Origin: Streptomyces sp. NBC_01214
GTDB lineage: Bacteria; Actinomycetota; Actinomycetes; Streptomycetales; Streptomycetaceae
NCBI RefSeq assembly: GCF_026340975.1
Contig: NZ_JAPEOS010000003.1
Location: forward strand, 62,001-126,000
Length of the DNA stretch: 64,000 bases
Direction: 5' to 3'
Below are positions 7,755 through 16,379 of this stretch, piece by piece. The notes under the pieces were generated by a model. It worked only from the letters and a program-made list of their open reading frames with translations. It made no database searches and was not told the DNA's origin. Both the position numbers and the translations under genes were made by a program. Every line of letters begins with the position of its first letter. Position 1 is the stretch's first letter.

Positions 7755-8549
7755 CTAGTGCGGACCGGCGAGGACGGGGTGCGGGGCCCGGGGACCCGCA
7801 GGGTGGGCGGGCCACTCGCGGTGCGCCCGGGCCCCGGTGGCCGGCCGTCGGGACAGGTTGGCGCTGATCATCGCCGCCGCCCGGGCCACGGACTCGCCCA
7901 GCGGGGCGATCTGCTTGGCGTCCGGGCTGGTCGCCGCCACGGCGGCGACCACCTGTCCGGACGCGGAGAGTACCGGCGCCGCCACGCACGAGAGCGAGCT
8001 CACGCACTCCCCGTACTGGAAGGCCAGTCCCCGCTCCCTGGCCTGCGCGACCCCACGGGCCCAGGAGGCCGCCGTCCGCCCCTCGGGCGGCTCCGCCTCG
8101 GGGGCGGAGGTCGCCAGGATCAGCTCGGCCGCGCTCCCGGGCGGCAGTACGACGCCGGGTCTCAGCGGGAAGACGTCGTCCGTCTCGCCGCGCAGACCCG
8201 CGACGACGATCGTCTGTCCCGCCTCCGCGACCGACAGGCTGAGGGTCAGCCCGCCGTTCGCCGAGGCGAGCTCACGCAGCGGCCGGGCCGATGCCGCGCG
8301 CAGCATCCGCGCCGGGTGCCATGCCTGCCCCAAGCGGAAGGCCCTCGCCCCGAGCCGGTAGCGGCCGGAGCGGCTCTGTACCGCACCCAGTGCCACCAGC
8401 TGCCCCAGCAGCCGGTGGGCGGTGGCCTTCGGTAGTTCCGCATCCGCCGCCAGGCGGGTCAGCCCGACTTCCTCGCCCTCCGCTAGCACCTCCATTAACG
8501 CGAACGCCCCTTCCAGTACGCCCCGCCCCTCTGTGCCGGATCTGGCCAT
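7755..8549 (-). CDS. IclR-family transcriptional regulator
   Basis: A 264-residue regulator. The N-terminal winged helix (residues 5-75) contains GLTRLAADAELPKATAHRLL, and the C-terminal ligand-binding domain contains GRYRLGARAFRLG and the late FQYGECVSSLSCVAAPVL segment typical of IclR effector domains. ATG 8549 is preferred over ATG 8579 because AAGGGGGA lies directly upstream of it. It diverges from the small peptide, adenylase and intramembrane-protease genes starting at 8789, with a shared 239-bp promoter region, so it is the likely controller of that unit. The effector is unknown. Confidence 0.85.
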   Translation of the reverse strand: MARSGTEGRGVLEGAFALMEVLAEGEEVGLTRLAADAELPKATAHRLLGQLVALGAVQSRSGRYRLGARAFRLGQAWHPARMLRAASARPLRELASANGGLTLSLSVAEAGQTIVVAGLRGETDDVFPLRPGVVLPPGSAAELILATSAPEAEPPEGRTAASWARGVAQARERGLAFQYGECVSSLSCVAAPVLSASGQVVAAVAATSPDAKQIAPLGESVARAAAMISANLSRRPATGARAHREWPAHPAGPRAPHPVLAGPH

Positions 8550-8788
8550 GGGCGGTCCCCCTTCCACGCCTGGCTCCATCGGTCGGACGGAACCAGAACT
8601 CCCCGTTCGTACCGGATCGTTGGAGGTGTCGGTGGTGCCTTCCCCCGTTCACCGGTCCGTTGAATGGACCAGATCATTGTCCGTGAGGTCCGATCGCGCC
8701 ATTGTCTTCTCGTCCAAGTGACGGAACGTTACGGCGACTTCGGAGGAGCCTGAGGGACCGTCCGCCCGGAACGATCAAGGAGGATCCG

Positions 8789-8878
8789 ATGAGCGCGATC
8801 AAGACGAGCGCCAAGCAGTTCAAGTACGTCATGGGCGCCATGACGGCGGTCTTCTTCGCCAACTGTTCCGCCAGCTGA
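8789..8878 (+). CDS. 29-residue peptide, possible precursor
   Basis: A short gene with an excellent AAGGAGGA ribosome site 5 bp before ATG 8789 and a stop at 8876-8878. The peptide has a basic N-terminus (MSAIKTSAKQFK), a hydrophobic segment (YVMGAMTAVFFA) and a small-residue tail containing one cysteine (NCSAS). It lies 66 bp upstream of the adenylase gene and downstream of the divergent IclR gene. Charge-hydrophobic-cysteine tail architecture beside a membrane protease resembles a secreted or membrane-processed signal precursor. No homologue is claimed; its substrate role is inference from context. Confidence 0.65.
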   Translation: MSAIKTSAKQFKYVMGAMTAVFFANCSAS

Positions 8879-8944
8879 CGAAGGAGTGAGGGGTGGGGGC
8901 GGCGCGTCGCTCCCACCCCTCCGCCACACCCCAGGGAGGTACGA

Positions 8945-10360
8945 GTGCTCGAGACCGGTGTCCGTCAGGTACGGGTGGCCATGGCGATGGTGTTCGGCCG
9001 GCGGCTGAACGTACGGGCCGTCGAGCGACTGGTCGCCGACGCCCTCCTCACCTTGGAGGAGTTCGGCTCGCTGGGCGACGACGTCGACGAACTGGCCGAC
9101 GGACCGTTCGCCGATCCCGACGAACGCCGGGACCTCCAGGACCGCGCGCTCCGGCGGACCGTACGCAGACTCGCCGGGCGCTCCCCCTTCTACCGGGAGC
9201 GGCTCGCCGGCATCGACCTCGACGGCGTGAGCGCCGCGACGCTCACCGCGATCCCGGTGACCCGCAAGGCCGACCTCATCGAACGCCCCGCCGACTTCCT
9301 GTGCGGGACCCCCTACCTGGCGACCCAGACGACCGGAACCACCGGCCGCCCCGTGCAGATCTGGCTCTCCCGCTACGAGATGGAACTGTGGCCCGCGTTG
9401 ATCGCGCTGTCCCTGGTGCTGCGCGGCGACCTCGGGCCCGGCGACCGGATGCAGATCAACCTCAGCTCCCGGGCGACGGCCGCGGTGCAGGAGGACGTAG
9501 AGGTGTGCCGGCTCGCCAACGCCGCGTGCCACGTCGTGGGACAGATCCCGCCGGAGGAGTCCGTCGAGCACCTGCTCGGCCCGGGCGGTGGCGCCCGGCC
9601 CACCATCCTCACCGGCAACCCCAGCTACCTCGGCCAGATGGTCACCGCCGCCCGGCGACGCGGCTACGGACCCGAGGACTTCGCGCTGCGCGCGATCTAC
9701 GCCGGCGGGGAGATGCTCTCGCGGCGCCTGTCGGACGCCCTGCGCGAGACCTTCGGCGCCCCGACCGTCGGCGACGCCTTCGGCATGACCGAACTGCTGC
9801 CGGTCAGCGGCCGCACCTGTAGCGCACGGCACCTCCACATCGACCCCAACATGGGCTACACCGAGGTGCTCGACCTGACGACCGGCGAGCCCGCCGCCCC
9901 CGGCCGGCTCGGCGAACTGACGGTCACCCCCTACTTCCCCTACCGGGAGTGCATGCCGGTCCTGCGCTACAACACCGGTGACGTGGTCCGCACCCTGGAG
10001 GGCGCAGCGGACTGCGAACTGGCGGCCGTGCCCGCCGTCTCCCACATCCTCGGCAAGGCGGGCACACTGCACCGCACCATCGACGGCATCGTGACCCCGC
10101 GCGACGTCCTGGAGGCGCTGGACGGCACGCCCGGCCTGCCGTTCCCGCTGCGCCACCGGGCGGAGGTCGGGGTCGACGGCCGGCTCCACGTGGAGGTCGC
10201 CTCCAAGGAGGTCACCGAGGCGGAGGTGGCCGAGCGGCTGCGGGCCCAAGGCGTCGACGCCCGCGTCACGGTCCTCCCGGTGGACGAGGAGGAGGCCGCG
10301 CGCCTCTTCCCCCTCCGCTGCGACCTGTCGGAGCACACCTTCACCCGGAGCCACGCATGA
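8945..10360 (+). CDS. Phenylacetate-CoA-ligase-like adenylate-forming enzyme
   Basis: A 471-residue member of the PaaK branch of ANL adenylating enzymes. The P-loop-like TTGTTGRP is at 129-136, YAGGEMLS at 252-259, the acyl/adenylate motif FGMTE at 279-283 and RYNTGD at 341-346. A small C-terminal swivelling domain follows (about 375-471). The enzyme should activate a carboxylate as acyl-AMP and pass it to a thiol, amine or CoA. The substrate cannot be read from sequence. No aromatic-catabolism genes are near; instead it lies between a 29-residue peptide gene and a GxGD membrane protease, and overlaps the latter by 4 bp. GTG 8945 follows a GGGAGGT ribosome site. Confidence 0.85.
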   Translation: MLETGVRQVRVAMAMVFGRRLNVRAVERLVADALLTLEEFGSLGDDVDELADGPFADPDERRDLQDRALRRTVRRLAGRSPFYRERLAGIDLDGVSAATLTAIPVTRKADLIERPADFLCGTPYLATQTTGTTGRPVQIWLSRYEMELWPALIALSLVLRGDLGPGDRMQINLSSRATAAVQEDVEVCRLANAACHVVGQIPPEESVEHLLGPGGGARPTILTGNPSYLGQMVTAARRRGYGPEDFALRAIYAGGEMLSRRLSDALRETFGAPTVGDAFGMTELLPVSGRTCSARHLHIDPNMGYTEVLDLTTGEPAAPGRLGELTVTPYFPYRECMPVLRYNTGDVVRTLEGAADCELAAVPAVSHILGKAGTLHRTIDGIVTPRDVLEALDGTPGLPFPLRHRAEVGVDGRLHVEVASKEVTEAEVAERLRAQGVDARVTVLPVDEEEAARLFPLRCDLSEHTFTRSHA

Positions 10361-11292
10361 GCGTCTTCTTCCAGCTCGCGGTCACCGTCGTCCTGGCGGT
10401 CGGGGTGTGCGCCGGGGCGATCGCCTACTTCCGTGCCGTCCGCACGCCGAGGCCGCCCGTCGGCGTCTTCAACGGCAGCGACATCTTCATGATGATGGGC
10501 TTCGTCCTGGCGCTGCCGTACATCTACCTGGCGCTGCCCGGAGCGGTCCTTCCGGTGGTGCTCGCCCTCGTCTTCGCGGGCGGGCTGTCGGTCGGCTACC
10601 AGCCCCTGATCGGCAACGGCCGGCTGCGCTGGGCGCTGATCGCCGTCCTGATCGCGAGCGTGCTCGGCTGCCACCTGGCCTTCGGCGAGACCGCGCCGCC
10701 GTACTGGGTGGCGAACAGCGCCGTCGTCGCGCTGATCGTCGTTTCCGCCACGAACCTCAACGTGCAGGGCGGCATGCGGCTGAAGAACGTCGCGTGGTTC
10801 CTGCTCGCGCTCGCCGCGTACGACGCCTTCTTCGCCTGGGTCGTACCGCTGACCCAGCAGCTGTCCGACGCGGTCCAGGGGTATCCGTACGCCCCCGCCG
10901 CGGGCCTGCGCATCGGCGAGGAGCTGGGGGCGGTGGTCGGCATGGGCGACCTGCTGGCGTACGCCCTGTTCACCACCACCGCCTACAAGGCGTACGGAAA
11001 GCGGGGGTTGCGGACAGGGACCGTGCTGGTCACCCTCTTCGGTGCGGTGGCCCCGGTCGCCACGCTGCACGTCCTCGCCGCGGCCACCGATCAGGCGCCG
11101 ACCCTCATCCCGGCCCAGGTGTTCTTCGGCCCGGCGGCCTTCCTCGGCTACCGCTACCTGCGCCGCAGCGGTCCGGAGCGACGGATGGCCGATGTGGTCT
11201 TCCGCGGGACGCGCGGGGTGCGCGGGGTGCGCGGGGGAGCCGTCCCGCAGCCGCCGGCCGGCCGCGGTGCGTCCGTCGAACCCGTGGCATGA
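10357..11292 (+). CDS. Presenilin/SPP-type GxGD intramembrane aspartyl protease
   Basis: A 311-residue multi-pass membrane protein with about eight or nine hydrophobic helices. The two catalytic signatures of the A22 family are present and correctly spaced: AAYDAF (Tyr155-Asp156) inside a helix, and GMGD (195-198) at the start of the next long helix. The approach VQGGMRLKNVAWFLL before the YD helix also resembles signal peptide peptidases. The usual C-terminal PAL is represented only by IPAQ at 251-254. The last 40 residues are polar. Such enzymes cut transmembrane segments of small membrane proteins. ATG overlaps the adenylase stop by 4 bp, so the two are co-translated, with the 29-residue peptide an obvious candidate substrate. 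Confidence 0.75.
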   Translation: MSVFFQLAVTVVLAVGVCAGAIAYFRAVRTPRPPVGVFNGSDIFMMMGFVLALPYIYLALPGAVLPVVLALVFAGGLSVGYQPLIGNGRLRWALIAVLIASVLGCHLAFGETAPPYWVANSAVVALIVVSATNLNVQGGMRLKNVAWFLLALAAYDAFFAWVVPLTQQLSDAVQGYPYAPAAGLRIGEELGAVVGMGDLLAYALFTTTAYKAYGKRGLRTGTVLVTLFGAVAPVATLHVLAAATDQAPTLIPAQVFFGPAAFLGYRYLRRSGPERRMADVVFRGTRGVRGVRGGAVPQPPAGRGASVEPVA

Positions 11293-11356
11293 GGGCGCCG
11301 CGCCGTCCCGGGGGCTAGCCTGGAACTGCGGTGCACCGGCGCGATCGGAGGACCAG

Positions 11357-11401
11357 ATGACCGCCGTCACTCCTGGTAGCGCGCGGCCGCGGAGCCGGTA
11401 G
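11357..11401 (+). CDS. Possible 14-residue leader peptide
   Basis: ATG 11357 is preceded by CGGAGGACC, a good ribosome site, and reads 14 codons rich in Ser, Pro and Arg to a TAG at 11399-11401. That is 14 bp before the phospholipase D GTG, which itself has a poor ribosome site. It may couple translation into the downstream gene or simply be chance. Confidence 0.25.
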   Translation: MTAVTPGSARPRSR

Positions 11402-11415
11402 AGCCGGCCGCTGCC

Positions 11416-13014
11416 GTGACACCCGCCGACTGGCTCCTGCTCCCCGCTGAACGGGGCAACCGGGCGACGCGCCTGGACCGGCGCCGCCCCGACGGCGCGG
11501 CCTGGTCCACGGGCAACCACGTACGGCCCCTGGTCCACGGAGCCGTCTACTTCGCGGAGCTCCTGGCGGCCGTCCGCGCGATGGGTCCGGGCGATCTGCT
11601 GCTGTTCACCGACTGGCGGGGCGATCCCGACGAGCGGCTCGACGGACCCGGCACGGAGGTCGGCTCCGTCCTGTGCCGGGCGGCCGAGCGCGGCGTCCTC
11701 GTCAAGGGCCTGCTGTGGCGCTCCCACCTGGACGGTCTTCACTTCAGCCAAGAAGAGAACCTCCGCTTCGGCCAGGAGATCGCGCGGGCCGGCGGTGAGT
11801 GCCTGCTCGACATGAGGGTGCGGCCCGGCGGCTCCCACCACCAGAAGCTGGTGGTGCTGCGCCACCGCGACCGCCCGGAGCTGGACGTCGCCTACGTCGG
11901 CGGGATCGACCTCTGTCGCAACCGCAACGACGACGCCTCGCACCGAGGCGACCGCCAGTCGCTGCCCCTGGCCGCCGCCTACGGGCCGCACCCGCCCTGG
12001 CACGACGTCCAGCTCGCCCTGCGCGGACCGGTCGTCGGTGACGTCGAGGCCGTCTTCCGCGAGCGGTGGGAGGACCCGGCTCCGCTCAGCCGGAGCCCGC
12101 TCACCCGCCTGCGGGAGCGGATGCACCGGGAGGACGTCAGTGCCGACCGGCTGCCACCGCAGACCCCCGATCCGCAGCCCTGCGGCACGCACACCGTCCA
12201 ACTGCTGCGGACCTATCCGAACCGCCTGCTGTACGGCTACCCCTTCGCCCCCGACGGCGAGCGCAGCATCGCCCGCGGGTACACCAAGGCGCTGCGCCGG
12301 GCCCGGGCGCTGATCTACCTGGAGGACCAGTACCTGTGGTCCCCCCGGGTGGTGGACGGCTTCGCCCGGGCGTTGGCCGGGCACTCGGGGCTCCGGCTGA
12401 TCGGGGTCGTCCCCACCGTGCCGGAGCAGGCCGGCCGGCTCACGCTGCCCATGAACCTGATCGGACGGATCAACGCCCTGGAGGAACTGCGCCGGGCCGG
12501 CGGCGACCGGGTCGCGGTGTACGGGCTGGAGAACCGGGCGGGAACACCGGTCTACGTCCACGCCAAGGTGTGCGTGATCGACGACGTGTGGGCCTCGGTC
12601 GGCTCCGACAACATCAACCTCCGTTCGTGGACGCACGATTCGGAGCTCGGCTGCGCCGTGTACGACGAGCGCCCGGACCGAAGGCGGCCGGCCGACCCGG
12701 GAGGTCTCGGGGACGGCGCACGCGCTTTCGCCCGGGAGCTGCGGCTGGAACTCATGCGCGAGCACACCGGGGCCGGGGCGGCGGACGGGCTGTGCGACCC
12801 GGTGTCCGCCTTCGCCGCCTTCGCCGCGAGCGCGCGGGCCCTGGACGCCTGGTACGAGAGCGGCCGCCCCGGTCCCCGGCCGCCCGGCCGGCTGCGCCGG
12901 TACGCGTCCCCGGACCTGTCCGTGACGCAGCGGATCCTCGCCGCCCCGCTGCACCACCTGCTCGTCGACCCGGACGGCCGCCCGCTCGGGATGCGGCTCC
13001 GCCGCAGGTTCTGA
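11416..13014 (+). CDS. Phospholipase D-like protein with two HKD motifs
   Basis: A 532-residue PLD-superfamily protein with two catalytic half-sites. The first is HHQKLVVL (His142, Lys144), followed by AYVGGIDL. The second is HAKVCVIDDVWASVGSDNIN near residue 380. No signal peptide is visible, so it probably acts in the cytoplasm or at the membrane face as a phosphatidyl or cardiolipin-type transferase/hydrolase. GTG 11416 is the assigned start; the nearest ribosome site belongs to the tiny upstream frame at 11357. Same strand as, but about 120 bp after, the intramembrane protease, so membership of that unit is uncertain. Confidence 0.85.
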   Translation: MTPADWLLLPAERGNRATRLDRRRPDGAAWSTGNHVRPLVHGAVYFAELLAAVRAMGPGDLLLFTDWRGDPDERLDGPGTEVGSVLCRAAERGVLVKGLLWRSHLDGLHFSQEENLRFGQEIARAGGECLLDMRVRPGGSHHQKLVVLRHRDRPELDVAYVGGIDLCRNRNDDASHRGDRQSLPLAAAYGPHPPWHDVQLALRGPVVGDVEAVFRERWEDPAPLSRSPLTRLRERMHREDVSADRLPPQTPDPQPCGTHTVQLLRTYPNRLLYGYPFAPDGERSIARGYTKALRRARALIYLEDQYLWSPRVVDGFARALAGHSGLRLIGVVPTVPEQAGRLTLPMNLIGRINALEELRRAGGDRVAVYGLENRAGTPVYVHAKVCVIDDVWASVGSDNINLRSWTHDSELGCAVYDERPDRRRPADPGGLGDGARAFARELRLELMREHTGAGAADGLCDPVSAFAAFAASARALDAWYESGRPGPRPPGRLRRYASPDLSVTQRILAAPLHHLLVDPDGRPLGMRLRRRF

Positions 13015-13157
13015 GACGCGTTCTCGCGGCAAACCATTGAAAAAACGTACAAATTGATGTCACATAGTGCCCGTTCCCGACACGGTGGGTACCGCTTAAG
13101 TGACCAAAATGGCGGCGGGTTAGCATATGAGCACCGCCTAGCTCGAAAGATAATCCT

Positions 13158-14603
13158 GTGACTGTCAATGAGGACTCGTTCACCAGCTGGAAGAACCGCG
13201 AGGAGATCGCGGAGTCGATGATCCCGATCATCGGGAAGCTGCACAGGGAGCGGGACGTCACGATCCTGCTCCACAGCCGCTCCCTGGTGAACAAGTCGGT
13301 GGTCAGCATCCTCAAGACCCACCGATTCGCCCGGCAGATCGATGGTGAGGAGCTCTCGGTCACCGAGACGCTGCCGTTCCTGCAGGTGCTCACCACGCTC
13401 GATCTCGGTCCGTCCCAGATCGACATCGGCATGCTCGCCGCGGACTACAAGAGCGACGACCGCGGCCTCTCGGTCGCCGAGTTCACCGCCGAGGCCGTCG
13501 CCGGGGCCACCGGCACGAACAAGATCGAGCGCAGCGAGGGCCGCGACGTCGTCCTGTACGGCTTCGGCCGCATCGGCCGCCTCGTCGCCCGCCTGCTCAT
13601 CGAGAAGGCCGGCTCCGGCAACGGCCTGCGCCTGCGCGCCATCGTCGTCCGTCAGGGCGGTGACCAGGACATCGTCAAGCGCGCCTCGCTGCTGCGCCGC
13701 GACTCGATCCACGGCCAGTTCCAGGGCACGATCACCGTCGACGAGGCGAGCAGCACGATCATCGCCAACGGCAACGCCATCAAGGTGATCTACGCGAACG
13801 ACCCGTCCGAGGTGGACTACACCGAGCACGGCATCAAGGACGCCATCCTCATCGACAACACGGGCAAGTGGCGCGACCGCGAGGGTCTGTCCAAGCACCT
13901 GCGCCCCGGCATCGACAAGGTCGTGCTGACCGCCCCGGGCAAGGGCGACGTCCCGAACATCGTCCACGGCGTCAACCACGACACCATCAAGCCGGACGAG
14001 CAGATCCTGTCCTGCGCCTCCTGCACCACCAACGCGATCGTCCCGCCGCTCAAGGCCATGGACGACGAGTACGGTGTCCTGCGCGGTCACGTGGAGACCG
14101 TCCACTCGTTCACGAACGACCAGAACCTGCTGGACAACTACCACAAGGCCGACCGTCGTGGCCGCTCCGCGCCGCTGAACATGGTCATCACCGAGACCGG
14201 CGCCGCCTCCGCCGTCGCCAAGGCGCTGCCCGACCTCAAGGCGCCGATCACCGGCAGCTCGATCCGCGTCCCCGTCCCGGACGTCTCGATCGCCATCCTG
14301 AGCCTGCGCCTGGGCCGTGAGACCACCCGCGACGAGGTCCTCGACTACCTCCGCGACGTCTCGCTGCACTCGCCGCTCAAGCGCCAGATCGACTTCACCA
14401 CGGCGCCCGACGCGGTCTCCATGGACTTCGTCGGCTCGCGCCACGCCTCGATCGTCGACGCGGGCGCCACCAAGGTGGACGGCGACAACGCCATCCTCTA
14501 CCTCTGGTACGACAACGAGTTCGGCTACTCCTGCCAGGTCATCCGTGTGGTCCAGCACGTGTCCGGCGTCGAGTACCCGACCTACCCGGTTCCGGCGGTC
14601 TGA
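13158..14603 (+). CDS. gap: Glyceraldehyde-3-phosphate dehydrogenase, long form
   Basis: A 481-residue GAPDH. The NAD-binding GFGRIG motif is at 135-140 and the catalytic SCASCTTN at 285-292 (Cys289). The C-terminal half ends with YLWYDNEFGYSCQVI. The N-terminal 125 residues are an extension absent from the usual 330-residue glycolytic enzyme. Long GAPDHs of this type occur in actinobacteria and pseudomonads and are thought to be alternative, often gluconeogenic, isoforms. GTG 13158 is the start, with only a weak GAAAG upstream. The preceding 140 bp is unusually AT-rich for this genome and is the likely promoter. Confidence 0.9.
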   Translation: MTVNEDSFTSWKNREEIAESMIPIIGKLHRERDVTILLHSRSLVNKSVVSILKTHRFARQIDGEELSVTETLPFLQVLTTLDLGPSQIDIGMLAADYKSDDRGLSVAEFTAEAVAGATGTNKIERSEGRDVVLYGFGRIGRLVARLLIEKAGSGNGLRLRAIVVRQGGDQDIVKRASLLRRDSIHGQFQGTITVDEASSTIIANGNAIKVIYANDPSEVDYTEHGIKDAILIDNTGKWRDREGLSKHLRPGIDKVVLTAPGKGDVPNIVHGVNHDTIKPDEQILSCASCTTNAIVPPLKAMDDEYGVLRGHVETVHSFTNDQNLLDNYHKADRRGRSAPLNMVITETGAASAVAKALPDLKAPITGSSIRVPVPDVSIAILSLRLGRETTRDEVLDYLRDVSLHSPLKRQIDFTTAPDAVSMDFVGSRHASIVDAGATKVDGDNAILYLWYDNEFGYSCQVIRVVQHVSGVEYPTYPVPAV

Positions 14604-14618
14604 TCCGTCGCACCACCG

Positions 14619-14926
14619 TCACACCGTTCGACCGGCTGAACCGACAGGCGGGGCGGCGGTGGGCGGGCCACCGATGCCGACCGGCACCGGGACGCCCCGC
14701 CCATCGCCCCCCGCCTGTCGTGCGTCGCGCCCGCGCCCGTGCTCGTGCGGCGCCAGGCGGTGCCGGCCCAGGGCGATCACGGCGCACAGGACCACGAGCG
14801 CGCACACGCCCTGCCAGCCGGCCCGGCCGTAGATCCGTACGCCCAGCCAGGACCCGCCGCTGCCGCCCAGGTAGGCGCAGGTCATGTACGCGGTGTTGAG
14901 CCGGCTGCGGGCATCGGGCCGCACGG
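14619..14926 (-). pseudogene. C-terminal fragment of an MFS transporter
   Basis: Read leftward, the frame gives SRLNTAYMTCAYLGGSGGSW then LGVRIYGRAGWQGVCAL. This is the last two or three membrane segments of a major facilitator drug exporter followed by a polar tail. The eleven or so upstream helices are missing: at about 14926 the sequence abruptly becomes an ArsR-like gene on the other strand. A deletion scar rather than a complete gene. Confidence 0.6.
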
Positions 14927-14928
14927 CT

Positions 14929-15089
14929 ACACCCGGGCCAGGTTGGCGACCGTGCCGGACTGCATCGAGACGTCGAGCAGCGTGCTCTACGCCACCGGCC
15001 TCCTCTCCCGGGCGCGCGACGGACGGCAGGTCCTCTACCGCCGCAGCCCGCTCGGCGACGAGCTGAGCGGCCGGGGCCGGCCGGAGTGA
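14929..15089 (+). pseudogene. C-terminal fragment of an ArsR-type regulator
   Basis: The frame ending at 15089 reads TSSSVLYATGLLSRARDGRQ and VLYRRSPLGDEL, the wing and final helix of an ArsR winged-helix repressor. The N-terminal dimerisation and DNA-reading helices are absent, and there is no start codon with a ribosome site. It abuts the MFS fragment at 14926, so a pump and its regulator appear to have been fused by one deletion. Confidence 0.5.
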
Positions 15090-15131
15090 CCCGCGGCCGC
15101 CGTACGGGGCCCCGCCGACGCGCGTGCGCGC

Positions 15132-16322
15132 TCAGGCGCGCGCCCGCACGGGCCGGCGCAGCAGGTAGCCGGCCGCGGCCGTGACCAGGACGGCCATGCA
15201 GGTGATGAACACCAGCCCGGCACCCTCCAGACCGATCGGGCCCGCCAGCAACCCCACCCCGATCACCGGCAGCGAGATGCCCGTGTACGCCACCACGAAC
15301 AGCATCGAGATCACCGCCGCGCGCCGGTCCGGCGGCGAGGCCGCGGCCACCGCGGCCAGCGCCCCGCGGAACGCCAGGCCCTGCCCGGCCCCGCCGACGA
15401 CGGCGCTCGCCACCACCAGGGCCAACAGGTCCCACCACAGCGCGCCCGCGAGCAGCGCCAGCCCGGCGAGCAGCCCGGCGCAGCCCAGGGGCAGCGACCG
15501 GCCCACCCCGACCCGCCCGACGGCCAATTGCCCGGCGGTCGAGGCGAAGAAGGCCAGGGCGACGATCAGCCCGCTCACCGCGTGGTTGTGCACGTCCAGG
15601 GACTGTGCGAGGAAGGCGGGGCTGACCGAGGTGAACACCCCGAACAGCGCGAAGCCCACGAAGGAGGCGATCGCCGCGGGCACGAACACCGACCGCACCT
15701 GCGGCGGCAGGCCGGGCCGCTGCGGCCGTACGGTCCGCAGCGGCTGCCGGTCGCGCACGGTCTCGGGGAGCCGCGCCAGGACCGCGGCCGAGACGGCCAC
15801 CAGCACGAGGTGCACGGCGAACGGCAGGTACAGCGGCCAGGCGGCGTACTGCGCGAGCACTCCGGCGAGCAGCGGGCCGCAGCCCAGCCCGCCCATGTTG
15901 GCGGCCGTCGCCACGAACGTGGCCCGCGTGGCGCCGCCGCTCGGCGCCAGTTCCATCACGTAGGCCGTGGCGGCCCCGGTGAACAGCCCGGCGGACAGTC
16001 CCGACAGCAGCCGGCCCGCGTACAGCCAGCCCATGCCGGTGGCGGACAGGAAACAGACGGCGCTGGCCGCCGAGAAGGCGAGGCCGGCCAGCAGCACCGG
16101 CCGCCTGCCGACGGTGTCCGAGGCGTTGCCCGCCAGCAGCAGCACGCCGATCACCCCGAAGGCGTACACGGCGTACACGACGGTCACCACCAGCTCGGAG
16201 AACCCGAACTTCTCCTGGTAGAGCCCGTACAGGGGGGTGGGCAGCGTGGTGCCCGCCATGCACACGGCGAACACCGCCCCGCCGAGCAAGCACTGGCGCC
16301 ACCGTCGGCGATCACCGTCCAT
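15132..16322 (-). CDS. MFS transporter
   Basis: A 396-residue major facilitator with twelve predicted helices. The loop 2-3 signature GNASDTVGRRPVLLAG is near residue 65 and the helix-5 region contains NMGGLGCGPLLAG. A Gly/Ala-rich second half is followed by a basic C-terminus. It resembles drug or metabolite exporters; no substrate can be assigned. It stands alone on the minus strand, 58 bp from the Nudix gene. Confidence 0.85.
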   Translation of the reverse strand: MDGDRRRWRQCLLGGAVFAVCMAGTTLPTPLYGLYQEKFGFSELVVTVVYAVYAFGVIGVLLLAGNASDTVGRRPVLLAGLAFSAASAVCFLSATGMGWLYAGRLLSGLSAGLFTGAATAYVMELAPSGGATRATFVATAANMGGLGCGPLLAGVLAQYAAWPLYLPFAVHLVLVAVSAAVLARLPETVRDRQPLRTVRPQRPGLPPQVRSVFVPAAIASFVGFALFGVFTSVSPAFLAQSLDVHNHAVSGLIVALAFFASTAGQLAVGRVGVGRSLPLGCAGLLAGLALLAGALWWDLLALVVASAVVGGAGQGLAFRGALAAVAAASPPDRRAAVISMLFVVAYTGISLPVIGVGLLAGPIGLEGAGLVFITCMAVLVTAAAGYLLRRPVRARA

Positions 16323-16379
16323 GCCGCCGACGGTAACCCTGCTGCCGCGGCCCGGCGCGGCGGCGGCCGGGCCCCCCGG

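Noticed and set aside
9967..13032. A minus-strand open frame of about 1020 codons opposite the adenylase, protease and phospholipase D genes.
   Set aside because: Composition-driven shadow with no motifs; the plus-strand genes have clear family signatures.
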